This document shows positions 17,906 through 25,515 of a stretch of 64,000 nt of DNA, piece after piece. A program made the translations under genes and the position numbers. The stretch comes from Tenacibaculum piscium. GTDB lineage: Bacteria > Bacteroidota > Bacteroidia > Flavobacteriales > Flavobacteriaceae. The stretch lies in NCBI RefSeq assembly GCF_021390715.1, contig NZ_JAJGWT010000008.1, positions 62,001 through 126,000 on the forward strand, written 5' to 3'. The notes under the pieces are model-generated. The model made no database searches, had not been told where the DNA came from, and saw nothing but the letters and a program-made list of their open reading frames with translations. Within the stretch, counting starts at the first letter, position 1, and each line of letters starts with the position of its first letter.

Positions 17906-18517
17906 TTATCTGTCTAATAACGAAATGACATCTTCTTCTCCAGGAATTAAATTCCAAGTTTGAATGCCTAATTTTTTGGCTGATTCCGTATTTTCTTTTA
18001 AATCATCGACAAAAAAAGTTTCAGAAGCTTTTAAATTATTTTCATTTAAAACAAATTCATAAATATTGGCGTTTGGTTTTCTAAAATTTATTTCATGCGA
18101 TAAATAAAATTGTTCAAAACAGTTTTTAAATTCTTCATATAATTCTGTTCCCCAATTATTTTGAATCCATGAAATATGCAAATCGTTGGTATTGCTTAAT
18201 AGGAATAATCTATATTTTTTTGATGCTGAAAGTTCTTTTAAAAACGCTAATCTGTTTTTAGGGAAATCTAATAAAATTGCATTCCAAGCATTTATTAAAT
18301 CGGTACGATTTAATTGCGGAAATTTATGTTGATAAAAAGCAATAAATTCATCCGTAGAAATTAAACCCATTTCATATTGATAATAGGTTTGCATCATATC
18401 TTCCGAAATAGTTGTTACGCCTAATTTCGCCATTTCTTTGTATGTTGCTTGTTTATCTAGGTTGATAAAAATATCACCAAAATCGAAAATTATATTTTTT
18501 ATTGTTTTATTTCTCAT
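17906..18517 (-). CDS. HAD family hydrolase
   Basis: A 203-residue haloacid-dehalogenase-type phosphatase. Motif I is FDFGD (nucleophile Asp12); the second acidic position is glycine (Gly14), as in the HAD branch that carries DFGGV-type motifs. Motif II is LLSNTN, motif III is the lysine in FRKPN, and motif IV is FFVDDLKEN. A helical cap lies between motifs I and II. I chose the ATG at 18517; an ATG ten codons upstream (18547) is possible. It follows ribD closely, with a palindromic repeat in the junction. Whether it supplies the missing phosphatase step of riboflavin synthesis is an attractive but unproven idea from the position. Confidence 0.88.
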   Translation of the reverse strand: MRNKTIKNIIFDFGDIFINLDKQATYKEMAKLGVTTISEDMMQTYYQYEMGLISTDEFIAFYQHKFPQLNRTDLINAWNAILLDFPKNRLAFLKELSASKKYRLFLLSNTNDLHISWIQNNWGTELYEEFKNCFEQFYLSHEINFRKPNANIYEFVLNENNLKASETFFVDDLKENTESAKKLGIQTWNLIPGEEDVISLLDR

Positions 18518-18550
18518 GTTTTGTTTATTGCTAATTTTCAGTTTCATTGA

Positions 18551-18572
18551 ACAAGGGGTTTAAACCCCTTGT
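18551..18572. repeat. Short palindrome, ACAAGGGG type
   Basis: A perfect 22-bp palindrome with arms ACAAGGGGTTT and AAACCCCTTGT. It overlaps the last codons and stop of ribD. A close relative (arms CAAGGGGTT and AACCCCTTG) lies at 38741-38760. It has a T-run only on its plus-strand side, so it is not a normal terminator for ribD. Confidence 0.6.
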
Positions 18573-19714
18573 TTTTTAACTTGTTTTTTTAAAATATTTG
18601 TGTATATTTTTAAAACATCATTTTTGATATCTTCTTTTTTGGTCAGTTGTATTTTTTCTGCGGATAATTTCGGTGCTTTCACGCCTTTTCCGAAGGATAT
18701 TTCTTCACCGATAAAAATTTGTGCTTCGTCCCAGATATTTTCATCAATAAAAGTTTGGAGTGTTTTTGTTCCGCCTTCAATAATTACCGATTGTATTTTA
18801 TGTTTTTGTAAAACGTCACAAATTTGCGTTGCTATTTTTTTTGATGAAAAATTAATATATTCATAAATAATAGTTTCTTTTTTTTCTTCGGATAAAACCT
18901 CAGCTTGTTCTTTTTGTTTTTTTGTTCTTTTTTCGGTTAAGATAATTGTTTTTACTTTTTTATCAAAAACGGTTACATTTAACGGGATTCTCAAATTTTT
19001 ATCTAAGATAATTCTCACAGGATTATTTCCCGACCAACTGCGAACCGTTAGCGATGGATTATCTTGAATAACGGTATTTGTACCTACAAGAATTGCGTGT
19101 TCTTTGCTTCGTATTTTGTGTACAATTTGTTGCGAATACGGATTCGAAATCCAAACAGGTTTTTGTTCATTTCTTTTTAGCGGAGCGATAAAACCGTCTG
19201 TAGTTTCTGCCCATTTTAAAATAATGTATGGACGTTTTTTATTTTGAACGGTAAAAAATCGTTTATGATGTTTTTTACATTGATTTTCTAAAACGCCAAC
19301 AGTTACCTTTATTCCTGCATTTTTCAAGCGTTCGATTCCTTTTCCAGCGACTAAACTATTGGTATCTAGGCAACCGATAACGACTTTTGATAATTGATTT
19401 TCAACAATTAAATCGGCACACGGCGGTGTTTTTCCGAAATGCGAACACGGTTCGAGCGTTACATAAATAGTCGCATCTTTTAAAAGCGTTTTGTCTTTCT
19501 CTTTTACCGAATTTATTGCATTTACTTCTGCGTGATTTCCGCCATACGGACTTGTAAATCCTTCGCCGATAATTTTATTTTGATATACGATTACTGCTCC
19601 AACTGATGGATTTGGACGTGTTGTTCCGATACCATTTTTTGCTAATTGCAAACAGCGTTTTATATATTTTTCGTCTTGTTTTTCGTGTTGCTGATTTTCG
19701 TTATTTTTCTTCAA
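18560..19714 (-). CDS. ribD: Bifunctional riboflavin deaminase-reductase RibD
   Basis: A 384-residue two-domain enzyme of riboflavin synthesis. The N-terminal deaminase domain has the zinc site HAEVNA (His61, Glu63) and PCSHFGKTPPC (Cys90, Cys99). The C-terminal reductase domain (about 155-375) holds NPVRIILD and IEGGTKTLQTFI, typical of the dihydrofolate-reductase-like RibD reductase. The start codon is TTG at 19714; no in-frame ATG precedes the conserved DEKYIKRCLQLAKNG. The last codons are inside the palindrome at 18551-18572, which gives the C-terminus QGV. Other rib genes are not in the window. Confidence 0.95.
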   Translation of the reverse strand: MKKNNENQQHEKQDEKYIKRCLQLAKNGIGTTRPNPSVGAVIVYQNKIIGEGFTSPYGGNHAEVNAINSVKEKDKTLLKDATIYVTLEPCSHFGKTPPCADLIVENQLSKVVIGCLDTNSLVAGKGIERLKNAGIKVTVGVLENQCKKHHKRFFTVQNKKRPYIILKWAETTDGFIAPLKRNEQKPVWISNPYSQQIVHKIRSKEHAILVGTNTVIQDNPSLTVRSWSGNNPVRIILDKNLRIPLNVTVFDKKVKTIILTEKRTKKQKEQAEVLSEEKKETIIYEYINFSSKKIATQICDVLQKHKIQSVIIEGGTKTLQTFIDENIWDEAQIFIGEEISFGKGVKAPKLSAEKIQLTKKEDIKNDVLKIYTNILKKQVKKQGV

Positions 19715-19775
19715 GATTCAAGAGTTTCAATATTCAAAAATTATAAAATAAAAAAGATTATAAAAATAAAAAGTT

Positions 19776-20318
19776 CTAAAAATTAAGTTGGATGCTTTCT
19801 GTTTTGTCGATAGCGTATTTTCGCGAAAATCCAAAAACTTTGTAGCGTAAATCGCCTTTAAACTGCACTTTTACGTTTTTATTGATAAATGAATTTAATA
19901 ATCCGCCTAAAATTGCATTAATTTGATTATTGTTATGTTCCTGCTTATTTTCTTGTTGATTTTTGAACTTATGAAGTTCTTCAAAAACTTTTTTGGTAGG
20001 AATCTTCACATTTAAGGGAATTGAAAATTCTTTTTTTGCGGGAACTTTAAATTCTTCGGAAGAAACGGTTGCTATTTCGGTATCATTTACGAAAACTTTT
20101 ATGGCATCAGTCGAAATTTTTCCACTGATATCATTCGGATTTTTAAAAAAAGCATTGGCATTTAATCGAATGGTATCCAAAGCGATAGAAGCTACTTTTA
20201 TAGTATCGACTTTTAGGAAAATTGGTTTTTCTTGAATCGCACAACTTGTTGTTAAAAGCATCAATAAACTTGTGATTAAAACGAAATTTTTACGTTTAAT
20301 ATTGCTTTCTTTTTTCAT
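19776..20318 (-). CDS. LEA type 2 / WHy-domain lipoprotein
   Basis: A 180-residue lipoprotein with a signal peptide and lipobox LLTTSC (Cys26). The rest fits the WHy/LEA14 fold: repeated hydrophobic beta strands with the NPN-like motif FKNPNDISGKIS (about 58-69) and the strand pair SIPLNVKIPTKKVFEELHKF. The family is linked to desiccation or stress in plants; in Bacteroidota it is common, and its role is unknown. It is transcribed divergently from prmC, and the two promoters overlap. Confidence 0.8.
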   Translation of the reverse strand: MKKESNIKRKNFVLITSLLMLLTTSCAIQEKPIFLKVDTIKVASIALDTIRLNANAFFKNPNDISGKISTDAIKVFVNDTEIATVSSEEFKVPAKKEFSIPLNVKIPTKKVFEELHKFKNQQENKQEHNNNQINAILGGLLNSFINKNVKVQFKGDLRYKVFGFSRKYAIDKTESIQLNF

Positions 20319-20349
20319 GATTTTTATATTTATTTATACTTATTTTCAG

Positions 20350-20372
20350 TAATTTTGTGTTTTACAAAATTA
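20350..20372. promoter_or_regulatory. Overlapping divergent promoters of prmC and the LEA lipoprotein
   Basis: TAATTTTG at 20350-20357 is a plus-strand -7 box for prmC. Its exact mirror image lies at 20365-20372 as a minus-strand -7 box for the LEA gene. Together the arms TAATTTTGT and ACAAAATTA with a 5-nt gap form a perfect inverted repeat, so the two start sites cross each other. Confidence 0.5.
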
Positions 20373-20428
20373 AGTTAATTTTTTACTTTTTATTTACTTT
20401 TCACTTTTTCCTGTTTGTTTTTTAATTT

Positions 20429-21310
20429 ATGAAATTACACCATTTTAAAACTGATTTTACAACGCAATTATCGGAAATTTATCCACAAACGGAAATTGAC
20501 ACTTTTTTCTTTTATTTGATGGAATCTTATTTGGATTTACAACGCATCGATTTGTTGATGCAACCTGATTTTAAAATATCCGAAGAAAAGCACGTTCTTT
20601 TAAAAGATGCGTTAAAAAGATTACAACATCAAGAACCGATTCAATATATTTTAGGAAACACCGAATTTTACGGATTTCCTTTTTTAGTGAATAAAAACAC
20701 CTTAATTCCACGTCCTGAAACCGAAGAATTAGTCGAATGGATTTTAGATGAGGTTCAAAATTTAAAAACTGCGTCTTCTATTTCTGATTTTTCTATTTTA
20801 GAAATCGGAACTGGAACAGGTTGTATTCCGATTAGTTTGAAAAAGCATTTAGCTGATTTTGATATTTCTGCAATTGATGTTTCCGAAGAAGCTTTAAAAA
20901 CTGCCCAAGAAAATGCTAAAATCAACAATGTTGAAATTCAATTTATAAAGCAGGATATTTTAAAAACGGATAGTTTGAACTTTATCAATGCTAAAATAAC
21001 TTTTGATATTATTGTTTCAAATCCGCCGTATGTTCGAGAATTAGAAAAAGCCGAAATCAACAAAAATGTATTGGAAAATGAACCGCATTTAGCTTTGTTT
21101 GTTACGGATGAAAATCCGCTTATTTTTTATGATAAAATTGCTGATTTGGCAAAAAAGCATCTTTCAAAAAATGGGATATTATTTTTTGAGATTAATCAAT
21201 ATTTAGGCAAAGAAACCGTGGAAATGTTATCGGAAAAAGGGTTTAAAAACATCGAACTTAAAAAAGATTTTCAAGGAAATGATAGAATGATAAAAGCAAG
21301 TATCATTTAA
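20429..21310 (+). CDS. prmC: Peptide chain release factor N5-glutamine methyltransferase
   Basis: A 293-residue class I methyltransferase that methylates the glutamine of the GGQ motif in release factors RF1 and RF2. The N-terminal helical domain (1-95) ends in TLIPRPETEELVEW, the SAM motif I is EIGTGTG (125-131) and the catalytic NPPY is at 198-201 (SNPPYVRE). Length and motifs are typical. It begins the plus-strand run after the divergent LEA gene and is followed 40 bp later by the DIP1984 gene, probably on the same mRNA. Confidence 0.95.
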   Translation: MKLHHFKTDFTTQLSEIYPQTEIDTFFFYLMESYLDLQRIDLLMQPDFKISEEKHVLLKDALKRLQHQEPIQYILGNTEFYGFPFLVNKNTLIPRPETEELVEWILDEVQNLKTASSISDFSILEIGTGTGCIPISLKKHLADFDISAIDVSEEALKTAQENAKINNVEIQFIKQDILKTDSLNFINAKITFDIIVSNPPYVRELEKAEINKNVLENEPHLALFVTDENPLIFYDKIADLAKKHLSKNGILFFEINQYLGKETVEMLSEKGFKNIELKKDFQGNDRMIKASII

Positions 21311-21350
21311 AATTATTTATCAAAAAAAATAGGAAAAAACAGGAACGATA

Positions 21351-21842
21351 ATGAACGATATCACCAAAAATACAGAAAACACCGCAATTCATAAAGAAAT
21401 GAAACTTGCCGAAGGACTTTTATTAAGAGCCGATTTAATGAAAAAAATCGAGCAATTACAAAACAGAATTAGACCTGTATTAATTGTTTCTGGTGATAAA
21501 CTTCCTCAAGAGAATCCGAATAAATTACTAGCACAATTGCGAAAAGCAATTCAAGATTTACAATTTTTAGTTATTCGGATTAATAAAACCAATAATCAAA
21601 CATTAGTTGCTACACAAGGAACATTGATGGAAGCACTTGCTAAAAGAGATGCCTTAAAGATGTTGTCTGAAAAATTACGAAATATCAGATACGATGCACA
21701 AGTAAACAATAGTGGCGATGCGAATCTTAAAACAACTATCGACATTAAGAAATTACAAACAGAGATGGACGTTACCGCAAGAAACTTTAGAGAATTAGAC
21801 AGTAAAATTCAAGAAACAAATTGGCTTACTATGTTAGCCTAA
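21351..21842 (+). CDS. DIP1984 family protein
   Basis: A 163-residue, almost wholly helical protein. It matches the DIP1984 family by the opening MKLAEGLLLRADLMKKIEQLQNRI (residues 16-39), the middle RINKTNNQT...TLMEALAKRDALKM and the ending TARNFRELDSKIQETNW. Members are sometimes named septicolysin; their real role is unknown. The first 15 residues before MKLAEG are an extension, so a start at residue 16 is possible. Its stop codon is directly followed by the candidate structured RNA at 21848-22034. Confidence 0.85.
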   Translation: MNDITKNTENTAIHKEMKLAEGLLLRADLMKKIEQLQNRIRPVLIVSGDKLPQENPNKLLAQLRKAIQDLQFLVIRINKTNNQTLVATQGTLMEALAKRDALKMLSEKLRNIRYDAQVNNSGDANLKTTIDIKKLQTEMDVTARNFRELDSKIQETNWLTMLA

Positions 21843-21847
21843 TATTT

Positions 21848-22034
21848 AGATGATTAGAGCGAGTGCCAACCCCTTTTTTTGAGTGTTTTTTTCGGGGTAA
21901 ATTGAAGAAAACACGCACTACAGAAGCTACTTGGGTTGTAGCAAAGCGTACTTTTTAAGACCCAGTATTGCTTACTTTATACAAGTGTACTTTGTAAAAT
22001 TTACTACCAGGCACTGACTAATCATCTTTTTTTA
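21848..22034 (+). ncRNA. Candidate structured RNA (about 185 nt) of unknown family
   Basis: The ends pair over a long helix: AGATGATTAG (21848-21857) with CTAATCATCT (22018-22027), then AGTGCC (21862-21867) with GGCACT (22010-22015), and a T-run follows at once. Inside are GTAAATT/AATTTAC (21897-21903, 21998-22004), the hairpin GCTAC/GTAGC (21926-21930, 21938-21942) and TACAA/TTGTA (21980-21984, 21992-21996). The loop TGGGT (21932-21936) of the second hairpin can pair with ACCCA (21960-21964) as a pseudoknot. No open frame of note. Size and closed-ended shape recall 6S RNA, but I cannot confirm any family; it lacks the tmRNA and SRP hallmarks. The T-run puts it on the plus strand. Confidence 0.6.
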
Positions 22035-22071
22035 AATATTTTGATTGAGTTTAAAAACGTTTGAGAAACGA

Positions 22072-22106
22072 AAAAACGAGTAACTTTTTAGTTACTCGTT
22101 TTTTAT
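22072..22106. terminator. Bidirectional terminator
   Basis: Arms AACGAGTAAC (22075-22084) and GTTACTCGTT (22091-22100) with A- and T-runs on the two sides. It serves the minus-strand gene at 22154 and backs up termination of the plus-strand RNA before it. Confidence 0.85.
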
Positions 22107-22153
22107 AATAAACTTTTATACTCTTATCTTTTTTACTCTTTTACTTTTTTTGA

Positions 22154-23080
22154 TTAGATTTTAGCTTCTGCTTCTTTCTTTTTACCATTTCCAAAAGTAT
22201 AGGTAAATCCAAAATTTAATCCCCAAGAAGAATACGGAACTGTTTGCGATAATTCCTTTGTCGCTAAAGGATCTTGCGCTTGTGCTTCTTGTAACGTTAA
22301 TGAATCTTCGTAATTAATTTTATCATTGATTAAAGGTAATAATTGTCCAAAACTTGCTTTTAATACTGGTTTTGCGTTTATCACTTGTAATAATTCTTCT
22401 CTAGTTTTACTAGCTCCTGCTAAAGTTGCTGAGAAATCACTAATTTCAGAAGTATTTCTAGTTACACTAATTCCTAAATATTCAACTTCTCCAAAAACTT
22501 GTAAGTTTTTCAAGATTTCATGTTTATATCCAATTGCTCCAATAAATCCGATAGGAAATCTTCCTTTAAATTCTCTGGTTAAATCGATATCTAAAGGGGC
22601 AGTTGCTCCTGCTGGTGCTAATGGATTTAATAAAGCTGCTGGTAAATCGTCTTTTATTTTTCCTACAACTTCTGTTTTACCAGCTATTTTGGTTAATGCT
22701 CCTGCACGTCCATAAAAATGTTCGGTGATGTTATACACGGTAGAAATTGACAATCCAAAAGCTCTACCTCTTGATTTTACATCTACAAAAGTTTGTCCAG
22801 GAATATCTACTAAGATTGATGTTTGATCTGCTCCGTGTAAATATCCGACTGCTGTTTCAATTCCCCATTTATCATTAAAAAAATATCCTCCACGAACTTG
22901 TGTGTGTGTACCTTCTCCATAACTACCATAGGTATTTTCAACACCACCAAGTGTTGTTTTAGTTCCCATTTTTGATTCTACTGCCGAAAAAGAATAACCA
23001 CTACTTGCCGATACATAAAATTGTGCACTTGCAGAAAGTGATGCAAACGCAATAACTGCTGTTAAAAAAACTTTATTCAT
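22154..23080 (-). CDS. Outer-membrane beta-barrel protein
   Basis: A 308-residue exported protein: signal peptide MNKVFLTAVIAFASLSASAQ (cleavage near residue 20), followed by barrel strands such as FYVSASSGYSFS and WGLNFGFTYTFGN near the end. The final KKKEAEAKI is an unusual charged tail after the last strand, so the C-terminal aromatic residue of a classic barrel is not terminal. It resembles the OmpA/OprF-like eight-stranded barrel (OMP_b-brl family) of Bacteroidota, without a peptidoglycan domain. Function unknown. Monocistronic between a terminator and the divergent methyltransferase gene. Confidence 0.82.
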   Translation of the reverse strand: MNKVFLTAVIAFASLSASAQFYVSASSGYSFSAVESKMGTKTTLGGVENTYGSYGEGTHTQVRGGYFFNDKWGIETAVGYLHGADQTSILVDIPGQTFVDVKSRGRAFGLSISTVYNITEHFYGRAGALTKIAGKTEVVGKIKDDLPAALLNPLAPAGATAPLDIDLTREFKGRFPIGFIGAIGYKHEILKNLQVFGEVEYLGISVTRNTSEISDFSATLAGASKTREELLQVINAKPVLKASFGQLLPLINDKINYEDSLTLQEAQAQDPLATKELSQTVPYSSWGLNFGFTYTFGNGKKKEAEAKI

Positions 23081-23168
23081 GTTTTTATATTTTAAGTTTA
23101 TAGGTTATAAATTTAATAAATAAAAAATAATTCAAGGCTGTTTTTACTTTATTTACTTTAAAATAGTA

Positions 23169-23176
23169 TAATTTTG
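23169..23176 (+). promoter_or_regulatory. -7 promoter box of the THUMP-like methyltransferase gene
   Basis: TAATTTTG fits TAnnTTTG; transcription would start near 23183, about 58 nt before the GTG start codon. Confidence 0.5.
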
Positions 23177-23240
23177 TTTTTTTTGTAATTTTTATATAAA
23201 ATTTAGCGTTAAAAAAATCAGTAAAAACAGTGAAAAAATA

Positions 23241-24476
23241 GTGAATAACAAGATATTACAAAAAGCATCGCAAAGTTTTATTGATGAAAATTTAAATTCT
23301 GATATCACAAAACTAATTTTAAAAGGAAGTCCATTTGAGGGTATTACGATTCAAGAATTGTCGAATCAGATTATTGCCAAGCAAAAATCAAAAAATAAAC
23401 TTCCTACTTGGTTTAAAACTTCGGATATTTATTATCCTGCTAAAATCAGTATTGAACAAACTTCTTCAGAAATAACAGCCAATTATAAGGCTACTTTACT
23501 TAACAATATTTTTGCTGATATCGGAACTGAAAACAAGCCCAAAAACAGTCCTAAATCGTTACTTGATATTACAGGTGGTTTTGGTGTTGATGCGTACTTT
23601 TTTTCCAAAATATTTACGCAGGTTATTCATGCAGAAATCAATGAAAATTTATCAGAAATAGTTGCTTATAATTATCAGAAATTGGGTGTTAAAAACATTC
23701 AAACAGTTGCGGTAAACGGATTGGATTATTTAAAAAATTCGACTCAAAAATTCGATTGTATTTATATTGATCCTTCTCGCAGAGATGAGGTAAAAGGGAA
23801 AGTTTTTTTATTGAAAGATTGCTTACCAAATGTACCTGAAAATCTTGATTTTCTCTTTACAAAATCCCCTACTATTTTAATTAAAAATTCACCGATGCTA
23901 GATATTTCTGCCAGCTTGAATTCATTAAAACATGTAAAGGAAATACACGTTATCGCTGTAAATAACGAGGTAAAAGAGCTGCTTTTTTTATTGCAAAAAA
24001 AAACTAAATCAATAGTTGAGATACATACAGTTAACTTACTGAAAAACAAAGAACAAATACTGTCATTCCCCTTAAATAAAAAAACTATAAAACCGTATAT
24101 TAATCCGATTAATTTTTTATACGAACCAAATACGGCTATTTTAAAATCGGGCGGTTTTAATGAAGTTTCAAACAGTTACGAAGTTGGTAAAATAGCACAA
24201 CATTCTCACCTTTATACTTCCGAAAAAATTGTTGAAAATTTCCCTGGAAGAACCTTTAAAATTGAGGCTATTTATCCGTATCAAAAAAAGAAAATAAAGC
24301 GTATTTTGAGTCTTTTAAAATTAGAAAAAGCAAATATTACGACACGTAATTTTCCCAAAACTGTAGCGCAAATTAGAACCGAAACAAAACTAAAAGACGG
24401 CGGTAATACCTACTTGTTTTTCACAACAAATAGTAAGGACGAACTACTGATAATTAACTGTTCTAAAATCGCCTAA
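23241..24476 (+). CDS. Class I SAM methyltransferase with THUMP-like C-terminal domain
   Basis: A 411-residue protein. The central domain holds the SAM-binding motif LLDITGGFGVDAYFFSKIF (about 107-125) and the acidic YIDPSRRD (about 173-180), a catalytic-loop signature of the PG_1098-type methyltransferases of Bacteroidota. The C-terminal region (about 290-410) is the THUMP-like domain found with them, so an RNA substrate is likely. The start codon is GTG at 23241; no in-frame ATG lies near. It is the only gene of its transcript. Which RNA base is modified is not known. Confidence 0.85.
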   Translation: MNNKILQKASQSFIDENLNSDITKLILKGSPFEGITIQELSNQIIAKQKSKNKLPTWFKTSDIYYPAKISIEQTSSEITANYKATLLNNIFADIGTENKPKNSPKSLLDITGGFGVDAYFFSKIFTQVIHAEINENLSEIVAYNYQKLGVKNIQTVAVNGLDYLKNSTQKFDCIYIDPSRRDEVKGKVFLLKDCLPNVPENLDFLFTKSPTILIKNSPMLDISASLNSLKHVKEIHVIAVNNEVKELLFLLQKKTKSIVEIHTVNLLKNKEQILSFPLNKKTIKPYINPINFLYEPNTAILKSGGFNEVSNSYEVGKIAQHSHLYTSEKIVENFPGRTFKIEAIYPYQKKKIKRILSLLKLEKANITTRNFPKTVAQIRTETKLKDGGNTYLFFTTNSKDELLIINCSKIA

Positions 24477-24632
24477 TTTTGCGCTATTTTTTAAAGCTTT
24501 TTGATGATTTTTATTTTGATGATTCAGCGTTTTTTTTTATTTTTTTGATAATGAAATAACGGAGCTGAAATCATCAAAAATTAAGGTAAAATATAGCTAA
24601 ATAACGGCTTATTTATTTTAAAAAATTTTGAG

Positions 24633-24640
24633 TATATTTG
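24633..24640 (+). promoter_or_regulatory. -7 promoter box of fdhD, only 8 nt before the start codon
   Basis: TATATTTG, a perfect TAnnTTTG box. The ATG of fdhD is at 24649, so the transcript would begin at or within a few bases of the start codon. Confidence 0.5.
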
Positions 24641-24648
24641 TGTGATAC

Positions 24649-25515
24649 ATGGAAAAATTAAAGGAAAAATCAAGCGTTTATCAAGCTATAAAATTATCAG
24701 AAAATTCTTCTTTAAAAGTAGATGATTCTCTGGTTATCGAAGCACCACTTCAAATTAATATAAATAAGGAATCATATACCGTTGTAATGAGAACTCCTGG
24801 TGACGATAAACATCTGATTAGAGGTCTTTTATATGCAGAAGATATTTATAAAAGTAGTGATGAATTAACCATAAATATAGAGGAAGAAAACAAGGATTTT
24901 TCCGCAATTTTAAACGTTCATATTCCTAAGGAAAAAATACGGAAAGGATACTTAAATAAACGAACACTTTTATCGGTTTCTTCTTGTGGAATTTGTGGAA
25001 AAAAAGAGTTAAAAGACTTAAAAACAACCGATAAACCACTTGATAACCATCATAAAAACAGTAATGAAAATTCTAAAAACACCACTTCTTTACATCATTC
25101 TAAATTAAATAAATTTATTGACATAACATTTGATATGTTCTTGAAAATGAATAATTTACAGGAATTATTTAAAGTAACAGGCGGTAGTCATGCGTGTGCG
25201 TTATTTAATGATGAAAAGAAACTTTTAACAATTAAAGAAGATATCGGCAGACACAACGCTGTTGATAAATGTATTGGTGATTTAATCCAGCAAAAAAACC
25301 TTAAAAAAGCAACTTACATGCTCGTTAGCGGACGTGTTTCTTATGAAATTGTTTCGAAGGCTTTTTTTGCGAAAATTCCGATTATTATCGCTGTTTCGGC
25401 CTGCTCTTCTTTGGCGGTTGACTTTGCAAAAGAATTCGGGATTTGCTTAATCGGTTTTAGTAGAAATAATAAAATGACCGTGTACGCAAATCCTCAATAT
25501 ATAAATTATGAATGA
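24649..25515 (+). CDS. fdhD: Formate dehydrogenase accessory sulfurtransferase FdhD
   Basis: A 288-residue protein of the FdhD family, which takes sulfur from a cysteine desulfurase and gives it to the molybdenum of the bis-MGD cofactor of formate dehydrogenases. The essential CGICG motif (Cys113 and Cys116) is intact, and GGSHACALF, EDIGRHNAVDK and SGRVSYEIV are all present. The gene overlaps the start of the molybdopterin oxidoreductase gene by 8 bp, so the two are translationally coupled and the latter is the expected client. A promoter box sits so close to the ATG that the mRNA is probably leaderless. Confidence 0.96.
   Translation: MEKLKEKSSVYQAIKLSENSSLKVDDSLVIEAPLQININKESYTVVMRTPGDDKHLIRGLLYAEDIYKSSDELTINIEEENKDFSAILNVHIPKEKIRKGYLNKRTLLSVSSCGICGKKELKDLKTTDKPLDNHHKNSNENSKNTTSLHHSKLNKFIDITFDMFLKMNNLQELFKVTGGSHACALFNDEKKLLTIKEDIGRHNAVDKCIGDLIQQKNLKKATYMLVSGRVSYEIVSKAFFAKIPIIIAVSACSSLAVDFAKEFGICLIGFSRNNKMTVYANPQYINYE

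Noticed and set aside
21848..22034. tmRNA or SRP RNA for the structured segment
   Set aside because: No tRNA-like ends, no tag-peptide frame, and no SRP GGAA tetraloop with its conserved internal loops.
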